64,000 nt of DNA from Glycomyces fuscus (GCA_002529455.1 NYMS01000010.1:62001-126000), one strand, 5' to 3'. Shown: positions 1 through 9,530, numbered from the stretch's first letter. The notes: generated by a model from the letters alone, not told the origin. Program-made: numbers and translations.

Positions 1-161
1 GACTCCGGGGCCTCCTCCTGCGCGGCGGGCGGCTCGGCGGAGTCCTGCACGGGCTCCAGGTCCACGATCTGGTTCTCGTCGGGCGCGTCGGCGCAGCCGG
101 TGGCGAGGGCGAGCAGGGCCAGGAACAGGACGCCGCTGAGGGCGGGCTTGAGGTTCTTCAC
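1..161 (-). CDS. Lipoprotein, C-terminus outside window
   Basis: The protein starts at a GTG (159-161) preceded by a GGAGGAG ribosome site and runs off the left edge of the window. The visible 53 residues begin with a positively charged start (MKNLKPAL), then a hydrophobic stretch ending in the lipobox LATGC, with the lipidated cysteine near residue 23. After it comes an acidic, Pro/Ala/Glu-rich linker typical of actinobacterial surface lipoproteins. It should be exported and membrane-anchored. The functional domain lies outside the window, so no function is assigned. Confidence 0.75.
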   Translation of the reverse strand, partial: MKNLKPALSGVLFLALLALATGCADAPDENQIVDLEPVQDSAEPPAAQEEAPE

Positions 162-382
162 GGGGGGTCTCCTCCAACGGGGGAAGTGGCGGCCGAGAGC
201 GGCCGCGTCCGGATGGTCGCCGCGCGCTCGCCCGGGGGCCGGGCCGTCGTGCGCTGGCGGGATCCAGCATGCGGTGCGACACGCACGAAGGAGAAGCCTG
301 CGAGTCGGCAAGGGGGGTTATCAGAAATATCGGGAACACTAAGGGGAGGTGCGTGCGTCACCGGGTCCTCGCGCGCACGCGT

Positions 383-418
383 GAGGCCGGGGAACCCTCC
401 CTGGGGCTCCCCGGCCTC
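383..418 (-). terminator. Hairpin downstream of hsdR
   Basis: A perfect 11-bp stem (383-393 with 408-418) and a 14-nt loop lie 22 nt beyond the hsdR stop codon. There is no strong U tract, which is common for actinobacterial terminators. It probably ends the restriction-modification operon. Confidence 0.6.
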
Positions 419-439
419 GTCAGAACCTGCGGTCGGTGC

Positions 440-3400
440 TCAGCGCCGCGCGGCGGTGGGCGCGTCCAGTCCGGCGAGCTCCTCCATCTGCTTGATGACG
501 TCCTCGATCGCCTTCTCCTCCTGGTCGGGCGGGTAGTCGAACTTGGCCAGCAGGCGCTTCACCCGGCTGCGCAGCTTGGCCCGCACCGGCGCGCGCGAGA
601 GCCAGTCGGTGCTCAGGTTCTTGCTGACGTCCCTGACCAGGGCGCGGGCGATGTCGGCCAGGACCTCGTCCCTCATCAGCTCCCGGGCGCTCTCGCTCTT
701 GCACACGGCGTCGTAGAAGGCCAGCTCCCGGTGGTTGAGCGGGGGATCGAAGCGCTCACCCCGCCGGAACTCGGCCATGGCGTCCTGCGCCAGGGCGAAC
801 AGCTCGGCCAGCACCTGGGCGCTCGTGAGCTGTTCGCGCATGTAGCGCATCATGAGCGCCTCCAGCCGCTCGGTGAAGCGCTCCCGGCTGATGGCGTTGT
901 GCCGGGTGGCCTCGCGCAGCTTCTCCTGGGCGAGGCGGTGCAGCGCCTCCACCGCCAGGTTGGGGGTCTCGGAGTCCTGGAGGCGGCGCAGCTGTGCCTC
1001 GTTGAGGCGGGTGATGTCCAGCCGGCCCAGCCCCGACTCGGCGTACAGGTCGGTGATCTCCTCGGCGTCCACCGCCGAGGCCGCCAGCTGCGACAGGTAC
1101 ATGCTGATCTCGGCGGGCAGCGCCTCGCCCCGGGCCTCACGGTTGGCGGCCTCCAGCTTGACCACCCAGGCGCGCACCTCCACGAAGAAGGCGATGTCGC
1201 GCGTCCAGTGCTCCAGGTCCCCGAACCGCTCGCTGATCTGCGAACTCATCGAGCACAGCTGGTAGAAGCGCTCCAGCCGGGTCGCGCTGTCGCGGAAGCG
1301 CCGCGACAGGGACTTGCCGTTTCCGTCCTCGGGCTCGCGCTGGGCCTCGCGGGAGACCAGGTGGTCAGAGACCAGCCTCAGCGCCCGCAGCCGCGAGCGG
1401 CCGCCGTCGGCGGTCAGGAGTCTGCGCCAGTCGATGCCCGACAGCAGCCCGCAGATGGTCTCGTACTCGTTGCGGACCTCGGTGATGGCCCGGTCGATGT
1501 CCCTGCCCAGGGTCTTGTCCCGCCGGTCACCGGGCGAGTACTCGGCCAGGGCCTTGCGCAGGTTGTCGGTCAGCGGGGCGTAGCCCACCAGCAACCCGTC
1601 CTGCTTGCCCCGGAAGCGCCGGTTGACGCGCGCCAGGGCCTGCATCAGGTTGGCGCCGCGCATGGGCCGGTCCATGTACATGGTGTGGATCGGCGGTGCG
1701 TCGTAGCCGGTCAGCAGCATCGAGTGGACGATGAGCAGCTGGAGCTCGTCGTCGGGGTCCTTGGCGCGCTTCTGGACGGTCTTGTGTCCGGAGGGGCGCA
1801 GCGCGTGGGCCTTGAGCTCGGGCGGGTCGGAGGGCTCGCTGTGGAAGACCACCTTCATCACGCCCCTGTCCGGGCCCTCGCCGACCCACTGCGGGCGCAG
1901 CTCGGCCAGGGCGTCGAACATCTTCACGCACACCTCGCGGGTGGCGCACACCAGCATGGCCTTGCCGGGCCCGCCCAGGTCGGGGCGGACCCGCTCGGAG
2001 CGCTCCTCCCAGTGTTGGACCAGGTCCTCGGCGAGCGTGGCCACCCGGTCGGGGGCGCCGTAGAGGTTGGTCATCTGCATGGCGGCCCGCATCGCCCTGC
2101 GCCGTTCGGCGTCGTCCATGGCGGCGGTGAGTGCGTCGGCCTGCTCGTCCAGGTCGGCGGGGTCGATCTCCTCGGGCAGTGACACCGGGATGAGCCGCGG
2201 CTCGTGGTAGACGCGGACGGTCGCCCCGTCCTCGACCGCGCGCCGCAGGTCGTAGACGTCGATGTAGTCCTCGCCCGCGCCGAACACCTCGCGGGTGTTG
2301 GCCTCGGCCTTGGAGAGCGGGGTTCCGGTGAAGGCCAGGAGCGTGGCGTGGGGCAGGGCGTCGCGCAGGTGGCGGGCGTAGCCGTCGAGGTTGTCGTAGT
2401 GGCTGCGGTGGGCCTCGTCGACGATGACGAGGATGTTGCGCCGGTCGGACAGCAGGGGATGCTCGGCCCCGGACTCGCGCTCGGCCCTGGTGCGCCCGAA
2501 CTTCTGGAGCGTGGTGAAGACGATCCCGCCGGTGTTGGTGTTGGCCAGCAGCTGGCGCAGCTCCTGGCGGGTGTCGGCCTGGACGGGGTCGGCACCCAGC
2601 AGCTCCCGGCTGGCCTGGAAGGTGCCCAGCAGCTGGTCGTCGAGGTCGTTGCGGTCGGTGACGACCACGACGGTGGGGTTGTTCAGCGCCGGTTCGCGGG
2701 CCACCAGGCCGCTCAGGCACACCATCTCCTCGGACTTGCCCGAACCCTGGGTGTGCCAGACCACGCCGGCCTGCCCGTTGGTCCGGGAGGCGCGCACGAC
2801 GGCCTTGAGGGCCTTGTTGACCGCGAAGTACTGGTGGGCCTTGGCCACGCGCTTGCCGTGCCGGCTGCCGCTGCTGGTGAAGTTGACGAAGTTGCGGGCC
2901 AGGTCCAGGAAGCGGGCCTGGTCGAACAGCCCGCGCAGGGCCAGGGCCAGCGCGTCGGGCTTCTCGGCGCCGGACTCGGAGTACTCGCCGTACTCGAAGT
3001 CGGGGCTGTCGGGCGGGTTGCCCCCGCCGTCCACGTTCCAGGGCGCGAAGTGCTCGAAGGGCGTGAACGGGGTGCCGTACTTGGCGGTGACCCCGTCCGA
3101 GACCAGGCACAGCACGTTGTAGCGGAACGCGGCCGGGAACTCCTCAGCGTAGGTGCCCAGCTGGGCGTGGGCCCTGGCGAGGGTGGTTCGCGAGTCGGAG
3201 CCGTTCTTGAGCTCGATCACCGCGAGGGGGAGTCCGTTGACGTAGAGGACCACGTCGAAGCGGCGCTCGCGGTCGCCGTCGACCAGGCGCACCTGGTTGA
3301 GCGCGCGGAAGGTGTTGGCGCGCGGGTCGCGGAAGTCCACGAGGCGGACGGTGGGGGAGTGCTCGGCGCCGAAGTCGTCGGTGTAGGTGAGGCGGATGCC

Positions 3401-3751
3401 GGAGGTGAGGAAGCCGTGGGCGAGGCGGTTCTCGGGGAGCGGCTCGCGCGACTGGGGGGTGGTGGCAGTGGTCATGACCTGGTCCACCGCGGAGGGGGTG
3501 AGCTCGGGGTTGAGCCGTTCGACGGCCTCGCGCAGGTCGTTGTGGAGGATGAGGTCGTCCCAGACCCGGCGTTGGCCCTCGGGCTCGGGGGAGAACTCAC
3601 GGCCGGGGGCGGGCCGCCAGGCGAGCTCGCCGAGCTCGTCGAGGGCGTACTGCTCCCAGTCGGCCTCGGTCATCCGGCCGGAGTCGGCGGGGACGGCGGG
3701 AGCTTCGGAGGCGTCGGAGGTGGCGGCGTCGCCGGGTCTGGGGGGTGTCAT
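440..3751 (-). CDS. hsdR: Type I restriction endonuclease subunit R
   Basis: This 1103-residue protein is the motor and nuclease subunit of a type I restriction system. The complex tracks along unmethylated DNA using ATP and cuts at distant sites. The N-terminal nuclease domain shows a PD-(D/E)xK-like arrangement (D166, then AVIELK with E180 and K182). The SF2 helicase core follows: Walker A HTQGSGKS near 333-340 and DEAH at 445-448. Later helicase motifs include LLIVHSMLLTGYDAPP and QALARVNRR. The length is normal for HsdR. Its ATG overlaps the hsdS stop by 4 nt (ATGA), which points to translational coupling. It is the last gene of an operon reading methylase-like protein, hsdM, hsdS, hsdR. 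No frameshift is seen, so the enzyme looks intact. Confidence 0.96.
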   Translation of the reverse strand: MTPPRPGDAATSDASEAPAVPADSGRMTEADWEQYALDELGELAWRPAPGREFSPEPEGQRRVWDDLILHNDLREAVERLNPELTPSAVDQVMTTATTPQSREPLPENRLAHGFLTSGIRLTYTDDFGAEHSPTVRLVDFRDPRANTFRALNQVRLVDGDRERRFDVVLYVNGLPLAVIELKNGSDSRTTLARAHAQLGTYAEEFPAAFRYNVLCLVSDGVTAKYGTPFTPFEHFAPWNVDGGGNPPDSPDFEYGEYSESGAEKPDALALALRGLFDQARFLDLARNFVNFTSSGSRHGKRVAKAHQYFAVNKALKAVVRASRTNGQAGVVWHTQGSGKSEEMVCLSGLVAREPALNNPTVVVVTDRNDLDDQLLGTFQASRELLGADPVQADTRQELRQLLANTNTGGIVFTTLQKFGRTRAERESGAEHPLLSDRRNILVIVDEAHRSHYDNLDGYARHLRDALPHATLLAFTGTPLSKAEANTREVFGAGEDYIDVYDLRRAVEDGATVRVYHEPRLIPVSLPEEIDPADLDEQADALTAAMDDAERRRAMRAAMQMTNLYGAPDRVATLAEDLVQHWEERSERVRPDLGGPGKAMLVCATREVCVKMFDALAELRPQWVGEGPDRGVMKVVFHSEPSDPPELKAHALRPSGHKTVQKRAKDPDDELQLLIVHSMLLTGYDAPPIHTMYMDRPMRGANLMQALARVNRRFRGKQDGLLVGYAPLTDNLRKALAEYSPGDRRDKTLGRDIDRAITEVRNEYETICGLLSGIDWRRLLTADGGRSRLRALRLVSDHLVSREAQREPEDGNGKSLSRRFRDSATRLERFYQLCSMSSQISERFGDLEHWTRDIAFFVEVRAWVVKLEAANREARGEALPAEISMYLSQLAASAVDAEEITDLYAESGLGRLDITRLNEAQLRRLQDSETPNLAVEALHRLAQEKLREATRHNAISRERFTERLEALMMRYMREQLTSAQVLAELFALAQDAMAEFRRGERFDPPLNHRELAFYDAVCKSESARELMRDEVLADIARALVRDVSKNLSTDWLSRAPVRAKLRSRVKRLLAKFDYPPDQEEKAIEDVIKQMEELAGLDAPTAARR

Positions 3752-4935
3752 ACGTTGTCCTCCACGATTTTCTCGGCGTCCTTGACGCGAAGCTTTCCGG
3801 ACATCAGTTGGGGGAGAAGGGTGTCACGCAGTTCCGTGAGCGTGCGGGATTCGGCTCTCCTGGCATAGGTTTGTGCGAAAGTGTTCCTCGCCTGCCGGGT
3901 GAACCAGTCCAGGGCTTCGGGTTTGGGAATTCGGATTTTCCTGGAAAGAGCCTCGGAGCGGTTGAGTCCTGGAACTGCTGAGTCAGAATTCATGCTCGCC
4001 AGGTTGAGTCCTGTGAGTGTGAAGTATAGGTATTCGAGAGATGCCAAGGGCGACTTGGGGGAGGCATAGAAAGTGGTGTCGATTGGGAAGAAGTCGCCCT
4101 CTGACCAATATACGGACCCGACAGTCCCCTTGCGGCCGATGATGATCCCAGGGCCAAAGACAAGCGCCTTGTTGTGCGTACCGCTCTGCCCGCCACTGCC
4201 GTAGACAGGTATGGCGCCGGGGACGCGCTTTGACTTAGGAAGAGACTTGCCATATAGAAGATCGGTGGCTTCTCCTAGTTCGATCTCACGTTCAGCTTGC
4301 GAGTGAACCTTCTTGTGAAGAGTGTTGCAGAGTTCTTCGGAGGTCCTGATGATGCGCTCGTTGGCTGCAATCTTGTCATCCAGCGCCCCGAGTGCGGCGG
4401 CGATAGCCTGCTGTTCGTGAACGTTAGGGGTGGCTACTGGGAGCTTTCGGATGCTTGGAAGATTCAATCGCTGAGCTACAGAGCCATCGCGCAAGCCATG
4501 GATGTGGGACTGCATGGAAGGAGAATTGAGCCAATAGCGGAGAAACCGATGGTTCAGGACGGAACTCTTAGGGCGAATCAAAACCATCCTTTGCCCTAGG
4601 CAGACGTCCATGTTCCGTGGGACCTCGGCGGCAATGCCGAAGTATGTACCTTCTCGGCTATAAAGAAGATCGCCCCAGGATGGTTTGGCTCGCTTGACTC
4701 GCTCCTGGTATGTGATTTCAGATACCCGTGCAGCGTTAGTGGGGCGAAAAACTCCAGAAATTATATCTTGAGTTCTTGCCAGGAGGGGTCCTGAAGTGGT
4801 GATTTGGGGAGTGGAGTGTGGGCAGTCGAAAATCCCCGAGCACAAATTGTCCAGGGTGTGCCAATTCCAGCTATTGGGGATGGATTTGCGGCCACCAGGG
4901 AAGACGAGTGGGAGGTCTTTTTGGGAGTCTGGCAT
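3748..4935 (-). CDS. hsdS: Type I restriction specificity subunit S
   Basis: This 395-residue protein is the DNA-recognition subunit that guides HsdM and HsdR. It has the usual two-part layout. A first target-recognition domain (about 15-165) is followed by a conserved coiled-coil spacer (HEQQAIAAALGALDDKIAAN, about 173-192). A second recognition domain follows (about 215-350), then a second helical repeat ending LRDTLLPQLMSGKLRV. The start lies 1 nt beyond the hsdM stop. Base composition is clearly more A/T-rich than hsdM and hsdR, most visibly over 3990-4930, and the codons are atypical. This is usual for specificity genes exchanged by recombination or transfer. The bipartite target sequence cannot be predicted from this reading. 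Confidence 0.95.
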   Translation of the reverse strand: MPDSQKDLPLVFPGGRKSIPNSWNWHTLDNLCSGIFDCPHSTPQITTSGPLLARTQDIISGVFRPTNAARVSEITYQERVKRAKPSWGDLLYSREGTYFGIAAEVPRNMDVCLGQRMVLIRPKSSVLNHRFLRYWLNSPSMQSHIHGLRDGSVAQRLNLPSIRKLPVATPNVHEQQAIAAALGALDDKIAANERIIRTSEELCNTLHKKVHSQAEREIELGEATDLLYGKSLPKSKRVPGAIPVYGSGGQSGTHNKALVFGPGIIIGRKGTVGSVYWSEGDFFPIDTTFYASPKSPLASLEYLYFTLTGLNLASMNSDSAVPGLNRSEALSRKIRIPKPEALDWFTRQARNTFAQTYARRAESRTLTELRDTLLPQLMSGKLRVKDAEKIVEDNV

Positions 4936-4936
4936 C

Positions 4937-6574
4937 CTAGGCCTCTTTCAAGTTTTGGAGCTGCTCGCGGACGACGCCCTCAAGGCGCTTGGACTCATCG
5001 AAGTGCTCGTAGAGCTCCTTCGTCAGGCGGGCGATCTTCTCGTCCAGCGGTTCGGCGTCCGGGTCCTCCTCGACCTCCGCCGCGCCCACATACCGCCCCG
5101 GCGTGAGCACGTAATCGTGCTTGGCGATCTCCTGGAGTTTGGCCGAGTAGGCGAAGCCAGGCACGTCCTCGTAGGCCAGCTTCTTCTTCCTGGCGGAAGC
5201 GGTGCCGCGCCAGGCGTGGAAGGTGTCGGCGATCCGCTCGACCTCCTCGGCGGTGAAGACCCGCTCGGTGCGGTTGATCATCTCGCCCATCTCCCGGGCG
5301 TCGATGAACAGCACCTCGCCGCGCCGGTCACTGGTCGCCCCAGCCCCTTGCACACCCTTGTCCCTGGTTAGGAACCACAGACACGCCGGGATCGCCGTGG
5401 TCCGGAACAGGTTCCCGGGCAACGCCACCATGCAAGCCACCAGGTCCGCGTCCACGATCGCCTTGCGGATCTCGCCCTCACCCGAGGACTGCGAGGACAT
5501 CGACCCGTTGGCCAGGACCACGCCCGCCGTACCCCGATCGCCCATCTTCGAGATGATGTGCTGCAACCAGGCGTAGTTGGCGTTGTTCGCCGGTGGAACA
5601 CCGAACTTCCACCGCTGGTCATCCGTCCGCCGCTCCCACGGGTGCAGGTTGAACGGCGGGTTGGCCAGGATGTAATCCGCCTTCAGGTCCGGCAGCTTGT
5701 CGTCGGCGAAGGTGTCCGCCCAGCGCTTGCCCACGCCCTCGGGGTCCATGCCGTGGATGGCCAGGTTCATCTTGGCCAGCCGCCACGTGCGCTCGTTGGC
5801 CTCCTGGCCGTAGACCGCGATGTCGTGCGTGCGATCGCGCCCGCCGTGGTGCTCGACGAACTTCTGCGCCTGCACGAACATGCCGCCCGACCCGCAGCAC
5901 GGGTCGTACACCCGGCCCTCGTAGGGCTCCAGGATCTCCACCAGCAGTTCCACCACGCTCTTGGGCGTGTAGAACTCACCGGCCCGCTTGCCCTCGGCCC
6001 GAGCGAACTGCTCCAGGAAGTACTCGTAGGTCTCGCCCAGCACGTCCTGTGCGGTCTTCTCCCCGTCGCCCGCGAACCGGGCGTCGCTGATGAGGTCCAC
6101 CAGCCCCTTCAACCGCTTCTGGTCCACGTTGTCGCGGTTGAAGATCTGCGGCAGCACACCGGTGAGCGCCCTGTTCTCCTTCATCAACTCGCCCATGGCG
6201 TCGTCGATGAGCTTGCCGACCCCCTCGGGGGTGCTGGCGGCGTTGTCGGCGATGTACTTCCACCGCGCCTTCTCCGGCACCCAGAAGACGTTCTCCTCGA
6301 TGTAGGAGTCCTGGTCCTCCAGGAAGGCCGCCCGGCGGTGTTCGGGGATGCCCTCCTCCTCCAGTTCCGCGACGAGCTCCCGGCGGCGCTCGTCGAAGGC
6401 GTCCGTGACGTACTTGAGGAAGACCAGCCCCAGCACGAACTCCTTGTACTGGGCGGCGTCCATGGACCCGCGCAGCTGGTCGGCGGCCTTCCACAGGATG
6501 GCCCGGATCTCCTGGGGGGTGGAGGCGCTGAACAGCTCACCCTGCTGGGTGCTGGCGCGCTTGCGTGGCGGCAT
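4937..6574 (-). CDS. hsdM: Type I N6-adenine DNA methyltransferase subunit M
   Basis: This 545-residue protein methylates adenine in the recognition site to protect host DNA and, with HsdS, forms the core of the restriction complex. An N-terminal HsdM helical domain covers about 17-160. The SAM-binding motif I is DPCCGSGG (224-231) and the catalytic motif IV is NPPF (305-308), so the enzyme appears active. The open frame extends upstream to 6703, but the ATG at 6574 is preferred. It begins MPPRKR and has AAGGA upstream, whereas the extension is Pro/Arg-rich and unlike HsdM. The gene is followed by hsdS after 1 nt and preceded by the methylase-like gene after 97 nt. Confidence 0.95.
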   Translation of the reverse strand: MPPRKRASTQQGELFSASTPQEIRAILWKAADQLRGSMDAAQYKEFVLGLVFLKYVTDAFDERRRELVAELEEEGIPEHRRAAFLEDQDSYIEENVFWVPEKARWKYIADNAASTPEGVGKLIDDAMGELMKENRALTGVLPQIFNRDNVDQKRLKGLVDLISDARFAGDGEKTAQDVLGETYEYFLEQFARAEGKRAGEFYTPKSVVELLVEILEPYEGRVYDPCCGSGGMFVQAQKFVEHHGGRDRTHDIAVYGQEANERTWRLAKMNLAIHGMDPEGVGKRWADTFADDKLPDLKADYILANPPFNLHPWERRTDDQRWKFGVPPANNANYAWLQHIISKMGDRGTAGVVLANGSMSSQSSGEGEIRKAIVDADLVACMVALPGNLFRTTAIPACLWFLTRDKGVQGAGATSDRRGEVLFIDAREMGEMINRTERVFTAEEVERIADTFHAWRGTASARKKKLAYEDVPGFAYSAKLQEIAKHDYVLTPGRYVGAAEVEEDPDAEPLDEKIARLTKELYEHFDESKRLEGVVREQLQNLKEA

Positions 6575-6671
6575 GTGCTCTGTGTTCCTTCTGGGTTGTG
6601 GTGCTGCCCGGCGACGCGGCCACACGAGGGGAGGACGGAGCCGGGGCAGCGGGGATACGCGGAAAAGTCTG

Positions 6672-8738
6672 TCAGGTGGGAGGGACGGCCAGGGTCCCGT
6701 CACTGAACCCGGCGGCGCTCAGCCGCCGGATCGTGTCGAGTTCGGCGTACTGCCGGTCCAGCAGCGCGCGTCTGCGTTCGGCCTCGGCGAGCACGGCGTC
6801 CAGCCGGGCCACCTCCTCCGGGTGCAGGTCGGGCAGGACGACCTCCCCGACCCCGCGCGGGGCGCGGACCGCCCCCGCCGGACGCTGGACGGAGGAGGAC
6901 CCCTCCAGCAGCAGCGTCAGTACCCGGGGGGTGAGCGCCCTCCTGGCCTCGCGGTTCACCCGCAGGATCCGGGCGGGGAAGGCCACCACCGAGGAACCCT
7001 CATGGTCGATCATCGCCCCGAACTCCGGTCCGGTCGTGTACACCACGTCCCCCGGCCTGGTGGGGGTCACGTGCGGGTATTCCGCCGCCAGCACGAACCG
7101 GTCGATCCACCGACCGTCACGCGGTGCCCGGCCCAGCACCTCGTCCGGACCGAGGACGTTGAACTGTCCCTGAGGGTCGATGTGCTCGGCCGCGATCCGG
7201 TGGCCCTTGACCGGGACGAGCCGCCCCTGCCTGATCAGGGTTCCCACGGTGGTCCGCTCCGGCGCGGGGCCCACCCGGCGCACCAGTCCGCCGCGCAGCG
7301 GGCCGTGCTTGTCCGCGTGGGACCGCGCCTCGCTCTCCACCTCGGACAGGCGGGCCTCGGCCTCGGCGATCAGGGCCGGGCGGTCACGAACCGTGCGGGA
7401 CAGCGTTCGCGACACCGGCGGTCCCGGCGGCACGAGGGGAGCGCCGAACCGCTTCTCCAGTTCCTCAATCCGCACTGACAGGCCGTACCGGGGATCGTGG
7501 CCGCCCAGGTGGTGTCCTTCGGCCCGCCAGAGCAGGATGTCCTCGGCCAGGGCTTCCCCCACGCCCGAGTCCAGGGAACGGGCGCTGATGTCGCTGATGA
7601 GCACCTGACCGAGTGCAGACGGTACTGGGTCCCGTCGTAGAGTCCACAGAGCGCATCCGTAACCGGGCCGGTAGGGGTCGGCGCCGCTCGGAAGGGTGGT
7701 CACCGACTCGACCAGTTTGCTGCGTAGCAGGCGTGAGCGGACCTTCGCTTCGTACGCGTCAAGTTCGCCGACCAGTGCATCCGCCGGGCCGACGACCACG
7801 GCAGTGCACCCGGGGCGGAGCAGCACGCTCAGCTCTTCGATCTTCTCCAGCGCCTGAGCTCGGGAACGGCTCTCCCCGGCCTGGTAGGGCAGGATGGTCA
7901 CGATCAGATCGAGGTCGGCCAGCTGCTCCTCCAACTCGACACCCGTTTGCACGTCCAGGTCGAGTTCGGGAACTCCGGCCAGGATCAGGCGGCGGCGGGT
8001 GAGCCGGGCCAGTTCGGCGCGTTTCTCGGCGGCTAGCACGGTGCTGTCGGAGGGGTCGTCGAGCGCGGCCACGACGTCGTGGAGCAGGTCCCCGCACAGC
8101 GCGTGCGGGTCGGCGACGGTGAGGGCGCCGTTGTCGTGGACGTGGCCCAGCGGGTCGGCGATCCGCACGACCAGGCGGCGCAGCCCGGGGGAGAGGGAGC
8201 CGGTGTCGGGGCCCGTGAGGCCGAGGCGGTGGCGGTGGGCCATGAGGTGTTCGTGGGCGCCGCCGGGAGTGTAGGCGGCCTCGACCAGCTCCTCGGCCAG
8301 GGGAGCCAGGCGGACGGAGAGAGCGGGGTCCTCGACCAGCTCCCGCCGGAAGAACTCGTCGTCGGGGTCCATCCGCTCCACCCGGTCGAGCAGCGCGTCC
8401 TCCGTGATGCCGGCGAGGGGCTTCTCGTCCATGTGGTGCAGGCACAGCAGCGCGCCGAGCACCGAGACCAGGCGCTGCGCGCCGATCTCCTCGGCGAGGC
8501 GGACGAGGCCGTGCGCGACCAGTTCCGGGCCGATCTCGTCGGCGGGGGTGTTGCCCAGGCCGGTGGTGGTGAGCCAGTCGGTCACCGCGCGGCCGTCGAA
8601 CCAGGTGCGGTTGCCCCTCTCCGCGACGGGAGCGGGGAAGTCGGGGTGGCGGCGCCGCCAGGTGGAGACCACCGGGCGCTGGACGCGGGCGAGGGTCGCG
8701 ATGTCGGACAGGGAGAGCAGCGGGGGTGACGACGGCAT
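6672..8738 (-). CDS. HTH protein with degenerate N6-methylase fold
   Basis: This 688-residue protein starts at an ATG with GAGGAAG 6 nt upstream; the longer frame to 8789 lacks such a site. Residues about 9-56 form a helix-turn-helix of the AlpA/MerR type (SDIATLARVQRPVVSTWRRR). The middle resembles an HsdM-like methyltransferase, but the normally glycine-rich SAM motif is not recognisable (IADPLGHVHDNG, about 193-204). The catalytic NPPY reads ILPY (282-285) within DLIVTILPYQ. The C-terminal third, with alternating recognition-like and helical parts, resembles HsdS. It sits just upstream of hsdM on the same strand, so it is probably cotranscribed. I infer a non-catalytic DNA-binding regulator or accessory subunit; a diverged active enzyme cannot be excluded. 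Confidence 0.6.
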   Translation of the reverse strand: MPSSPPLLSLSDIATLARVQRPVVSTWRRRHPDFPAPVAERGNRTWFDGRAVTDWLTTTGLGNTPADEIGPELVAHGLVRLAEEIGAQRLVSVLGALLCLHHMDEKPLAGITEDALLDRVERMDPDDEFFRRELVEDPALSVRLAPLAEELVEAAYTPGGAHEHLMAHRHRLGLTGPDTGSLSPGLRRLVVRIADPLGHVHDNGALTVADPHALCGDLLHDVVAALDDPSDSTVLAAEKRAELARLTRRRLILAGVPELDLDVQTGVELEEQLADLDLIVTILPYQAGESRSRAQALEKIEELSVLLRPGCTAVVVGPADALVGELDAYEAKVRSRLLRSKLVESVTTLPSGADPYRPGYGCALWTLRRDPVPSALGQVLISDISARSLDSGVGEALAEDILLWRAEGHHLGGHDPRYGLSVRIEELEKRFGAPLVPPGPPVSRTLSRTVRDRPALIAEAEARLSEVESEARSHADKHGPLRGGLVRRVGPAPERTTVGTLIRQGRLVPVKGHRIAAEHIDPQGQFNVLGPDEVLGRAPRDGRWIDRFVLAAEYPHVTPTRPGDVVYTTGPEFGAMIDHEGSSVVAFPARILRVNREARRALTPRVLTLLLEGSSSVQRPAGAVRAPRGVGEVVLPDLHPEEVARLDAVLAEAERRRALLDRQYAELDTIRRLSAAGFSDGTLAVPPT

Positions 8739-8826
8739 CCGGTGCTTCCTCGCTCTCTGCGCTGGGGGGTGGGGAGGGAGTGGGGCCACTCTAGGACAGA
8801 AGCAGCTGTCGCGTCGGCCTTTTCCT

Positions 8827-8844
8827 GATAACCCGGCTTATCGG
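8827..8844. promoter_or_regulatory. Palindrome TGATAA-N6-TTATCG
   Basis: An inverted repeat with 5 of 6 matching arm positions lies 89 nt upstream of the methylase-like gene start, in the divergent intergenic region with the gene at 8973. The same motif in perfect form occurs at 13902-13919 upstream of rmuC. It may be a shared operator. No regulator can be named. Confidence 0.35.
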
Positions 8845-8972
8845 CTCGCAAGGATTCTTCAAGTGGTGTTTCTGGCTACGGTCTCCGCAACGGCGTGAGC
8901 GGCCAGCCGCTCGCCTCCCCCCAGCACGGCATCCGGTGCTCCACCGGCACCGGCGAACCCCGAGGACCTCCC

Positions 8973-9530
8973 ATGAGCCGACAGAACGCCCGACCCCGCA
9001 GGCGCACCGCCCGACCGCCGCGCGCCGCCCGTCCGCGCCGCTGCGGTAAGCGCTGGTTCAAGGACCGGATCAGCGCCGAACTCGCCCTGGCCGCCATCCG
9101 CCACCACGGCGAGGACCGAACGGACAAGATGCCCCGGCGCTCCTACGAGTGCCCGGCCTGCAAGGGATGGCACCTGACCTCCAAGGGGAAGCTGCCCTAC
9201 TCGGCGCGTGCGGCTTCGGCGCCGGGGGAGGGGCACGGGGTTCCCCGGCCGCGTCAGGCGGAGCCCCGGAAGCTGGAGGAGAAGCGGAACCTGAGGACCA
9301 ACCAGGCGATGCGGGCGCACCGGATCGTCCAGGGCCTGGAGCCGTGGGTGGCCGCTTGTGTGGAGGACCACCTCGCCGAGCACGGACGCGGGCCGACCTG
9401 GCGTGAGCTGGAGGCGGTGTTCGGCTGGGACCGGTGGGAGGGCGCGCTGGTCATCCGGTACCTGGTGGACCAGGGGTGGCTGCGAGAGGAGGAGGGAAGC
9501 CCGTGCCTGCTGCCCGGTAAGCACGGGTGA
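8973..9530 (+). CDS. Hypothetical protein with Cys-pair motif
   Basis: I do not recognise this 185-residue protein. The ATG at 8973 is chosen over the upstream frame start because it is preceded by a purine-rich GAGGA and begins MSRQNARPRRR. The first 35 residues are strongly basic. A CPACKGWHLT segment near residue 65 looks like half of a zinc-binding site. The C-terminal 65 residues form a likely helical domain (VQGLEPWVAACVEDHLAEHG, then ELEAVFGWDRWEGALVIRYL) that resembles a small winged-helix fold. A nucleic-acid-binding role is plausible from the basic N-terminus, but this is inference. It is divergent from the methylase-like gene and convergent with the DUF397 gene. Confidence 0.6.
   Translation: MSRQNARPRRRTARPPRAARPRRCGKRWFKDRISAELALAAIRHHGEDRTDKMPRRSYECPACKGWHLTSKGKLPYSARAASAPGEGHGVPRPRQAEPRKLEEKRNLRTNQAMRAHRIVQGLEPWVAACVEDHLAEHGRGPTWRELEAVFGWDRWEGALVIRYLVDQGWLREEEGSPCLLPGKHG

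Noticed and set aside
269-2182. 637-residue plus-strand open frame
   Set aside because: It is opposite hsdR, rich in Gly/Val/Leu/His shadow codons and without family motifs; hsdR on the other strand is intact and well recognised.
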